Positions 63,801 to 64,000 of a stretch of DNA of 64,000 nucleotides are shown piece after piece (within the stretch, counting starts at the first letter, position 1; each line of letters starts with the position of its first letter). The notes beneath the pieces are model-generated. The model was not told the DNA's origin. It was given only the letters and a program-made list of their open reading frames with translations, and ran no database searches. A program made the position numbers and the translations under genes. The DNA comes from JBBRWV01 sp038248985 (GTDB lineage Bacteria > Planctomycetota > Phycisphaerae > WQYP01): positions 1 through 64,000 of the forward strand of contig JBBRWV010000003.1 in NCBI GenBank assembly GCA_038248985.1, in the 5' to 3' direction.

Positions 63801-64000
63801 AAGATCTGCGCCGAGACGCTGGGGCAGATGAGCGGGCTGGATGATGCGAGCAAGCGGGATTATGTGATCCGGGTGTTTGATGCGATTCAATGGGGAACGC
63901 TGCGATATGGGCGAAGCTACGCGACGCGCGTGGTGAAGACGTACATGCAGGACACGGCGGAGCGGAATTTCGCAGCCACGCGGGCGGTCATCTGGAACCT
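60801..64000 (+). CDS. fused indolepyruvate/2-oxoacid:ferredoxin oxidoreductase (IorA-IorB type), 3' end off window
   Basis: An open frame from ATG 60801 (preceded by GGGATGGG) runs to the right edge, more than 1066 codons. Order: pyrimidine-binding domain (LLTGYPGSPVAGFFDS), TPP domain (FCPGCPHRDSSNALLE about 427; MGDGTFFHSGQLAIGNAI about 512; ENRTTAMTGHQPNP), ferredoxin-type region (CEYCMECTNQTGCPG about 668, then CVNDGACARIDACPS), and the gamma domain (LAGVGGMGIGVAGDILVRAA). It oxidatively decarboxylates aryl pyruvates or other 2-oxoacids to acyl-CoA, reducing ferredoxin. IorA and IorB are usually separate; here they are one chain. The reduced ferredoxin could feed the hydrogenase (inference). 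Confidence 0.93.
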   Translation, partial: MRIDPRFQVESGTEIFTGSELLLKGCLETPGGVALLTGYPGSPVAGFFDSCHDIADLLREKGVAAKMANNEALSVAMVNGAQMVGVKGIAVFKSVGLHVASDALSLGNLAGIPHATGGAVIVSGDDPWSESTQVPADSRFLFEHMRVPVIEPSTAQELKDWIAHAFDLSVASKLYLGFSVTVQLADGGGTVECRPNQWPAVSSVQRMTMDTSVIPLETTVLLPPRSWRQEQTFEDRFVLLHKRARELGLNRLMYPVERSWRGGRCEKAPLGFISSGPSHAMLCDALREMGLMGEFPMLKLAISYPVDMQMVDQICTMCERVVVVEERRSFIEKQIAEHISKIRQDDANDPRGKVELWGKNFPRGHAGIPATRGLHPSMLIEKLTEFLRDTPNIPHELSNGRLTEELNTIELASRMKAKVSIRTPAFCPGCPHRDSSNALLEIRKNLLNADYMLAQHGRTPVDLVSHGDTGCYTMLMFEPNKPLMHNYSGMGLGGGTGAGVDPFITNKQIVFMGDGTFFHSGQLAIGNAITQQQDITFIILENRTTAMTGHQPNPTLEEDIMGNKILSHDIERIVRSLIPEAAGPLGKNARENKEVPRARVIRMDPSLREDYKDMLEKVILEDGVKIVIADKECGITFHRRKRREEFAKKKEVGFVRQKTYMNITDEVCEYCMECTNQTGCPGLKITDTDYGKKMQTDFTGCVNDGACARIDACPSFEQVIVTRKRPPRLPDEVVDLQGIPDPPAVASTLWQTKDVYRVYLAGVGGMGIGVAGDILVRAAHKDGLFVGFIDKKGLAIRNGGVFSQIQFSKQPIGGTPVTPFGKADLLIGVDALEAARACSPQDYLRVASPKFTHAVVNTGKTPTILTLLGRDDFEPDELVGMIKGQCKPGQFFSFNVGDLCERLLDSKLYANIMMIGVAYQLGFLPLSYKSLTLAIRHAVGREFERNYRAFNIGRKIVLRPDLFGVGARKEVESVDQAVERKANILKVSSIWGKGNADQYRKICAETLGQMSGLDDASKRDYVIRVFDAIQWGTLRYGRSYATRVVKTYMQDTAERNFAATRAVIWN

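Overview
The window reads as chromosomal DNA of a high-GC, Gram-negative-type bacterium. The gene repertoire points towards the Planctomycetota/PVC group: a GAF-HlyD plus PqqD/M50/HlyD protein pair, free-standing LigD-phosphoesterase-like protein, DUF2959 lipoprotein, PQQ-propeller protein, FHA protein and sugar-phosphate isomerases. This placement is inference from gene content; there is no rRNA. One tRNA-Gly(GCC) is present. I see no CRISPR array, insertion sequence or phage. Several genes have a -10 box 6-8 nt before their ATG, which suggests leaderless transcripts. Many genes show extreme strand-specific G/C bias that follows the DNA strand rather than gene direction.

Layout. 1-7.3 kb: end of a PHB-depolymerase-like esterase, FMN reductase, MTA/SAH-nucleosidase-like protein divergent from hisD, ftsY, a chemotaxis receptor and tRNA-Gly. 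7.4-21.1 kb (all minus strand): a self-contained NAD(P)-linked [NiFe] hydrogenase cassette. Transcribed leftwards it runs hoxE - hoxF/gltD fusion - hoxU - hoxY - hoxH - maturation protease/HypF fusion - hypD - hypE - nickel permease (NikMN) - hypC - hypA - hypB. Genes mostly overlap or abut, and every maturation step is encoded. 21.3-28.3 kb: GH78-like glycosidase and phosphoesterase, hrpB, the N-terminal half of hrpA, and a 21-residue Lys-rich peptide gene with a perfect terminator hairpin.

28.3-42 kb: sugar isomerase, a conserved hypothetical, a GT39-like membrane protein, two decayed genes (sulfite-oxidase-like with an amber codon; CPA1 antiporter with amber, frameshift and truncation), GH15 glucoamylase, the GAF-HlyD/PqqD-M50-HlyD pair, and on the opposite strand the C-terminal half of hrpA. 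The two hrpA halves face each other across about 11.7 kb, as expected after an inversion with breakpoints near 28.0 and 41.8 kb.

42-56 kb: membrane protein, MazG-like pyrophosphohydrolase, purM, PQQ propeller with LigD-PE protein, TPR lipoprotein, DegT aminotransferase, a hybrid sensor kinase without an ATPase domain, xseB, xseA, a DUF218/L,D-transpeptidase fusion and a second sugar isomerase. 56-64 kb: FHA protein, hemW, a small membrane protein, cupin, phosphoesterase, DUF2959 lipoprotein and a fused indolepyruvate:ferredoxin oxidoreductase running off the right edge. The hydrogenase and the 2-oxoacid:ferredoxin oxidoreductase together suggest a facultative or anaerobic fermentative lifestyle (inference).
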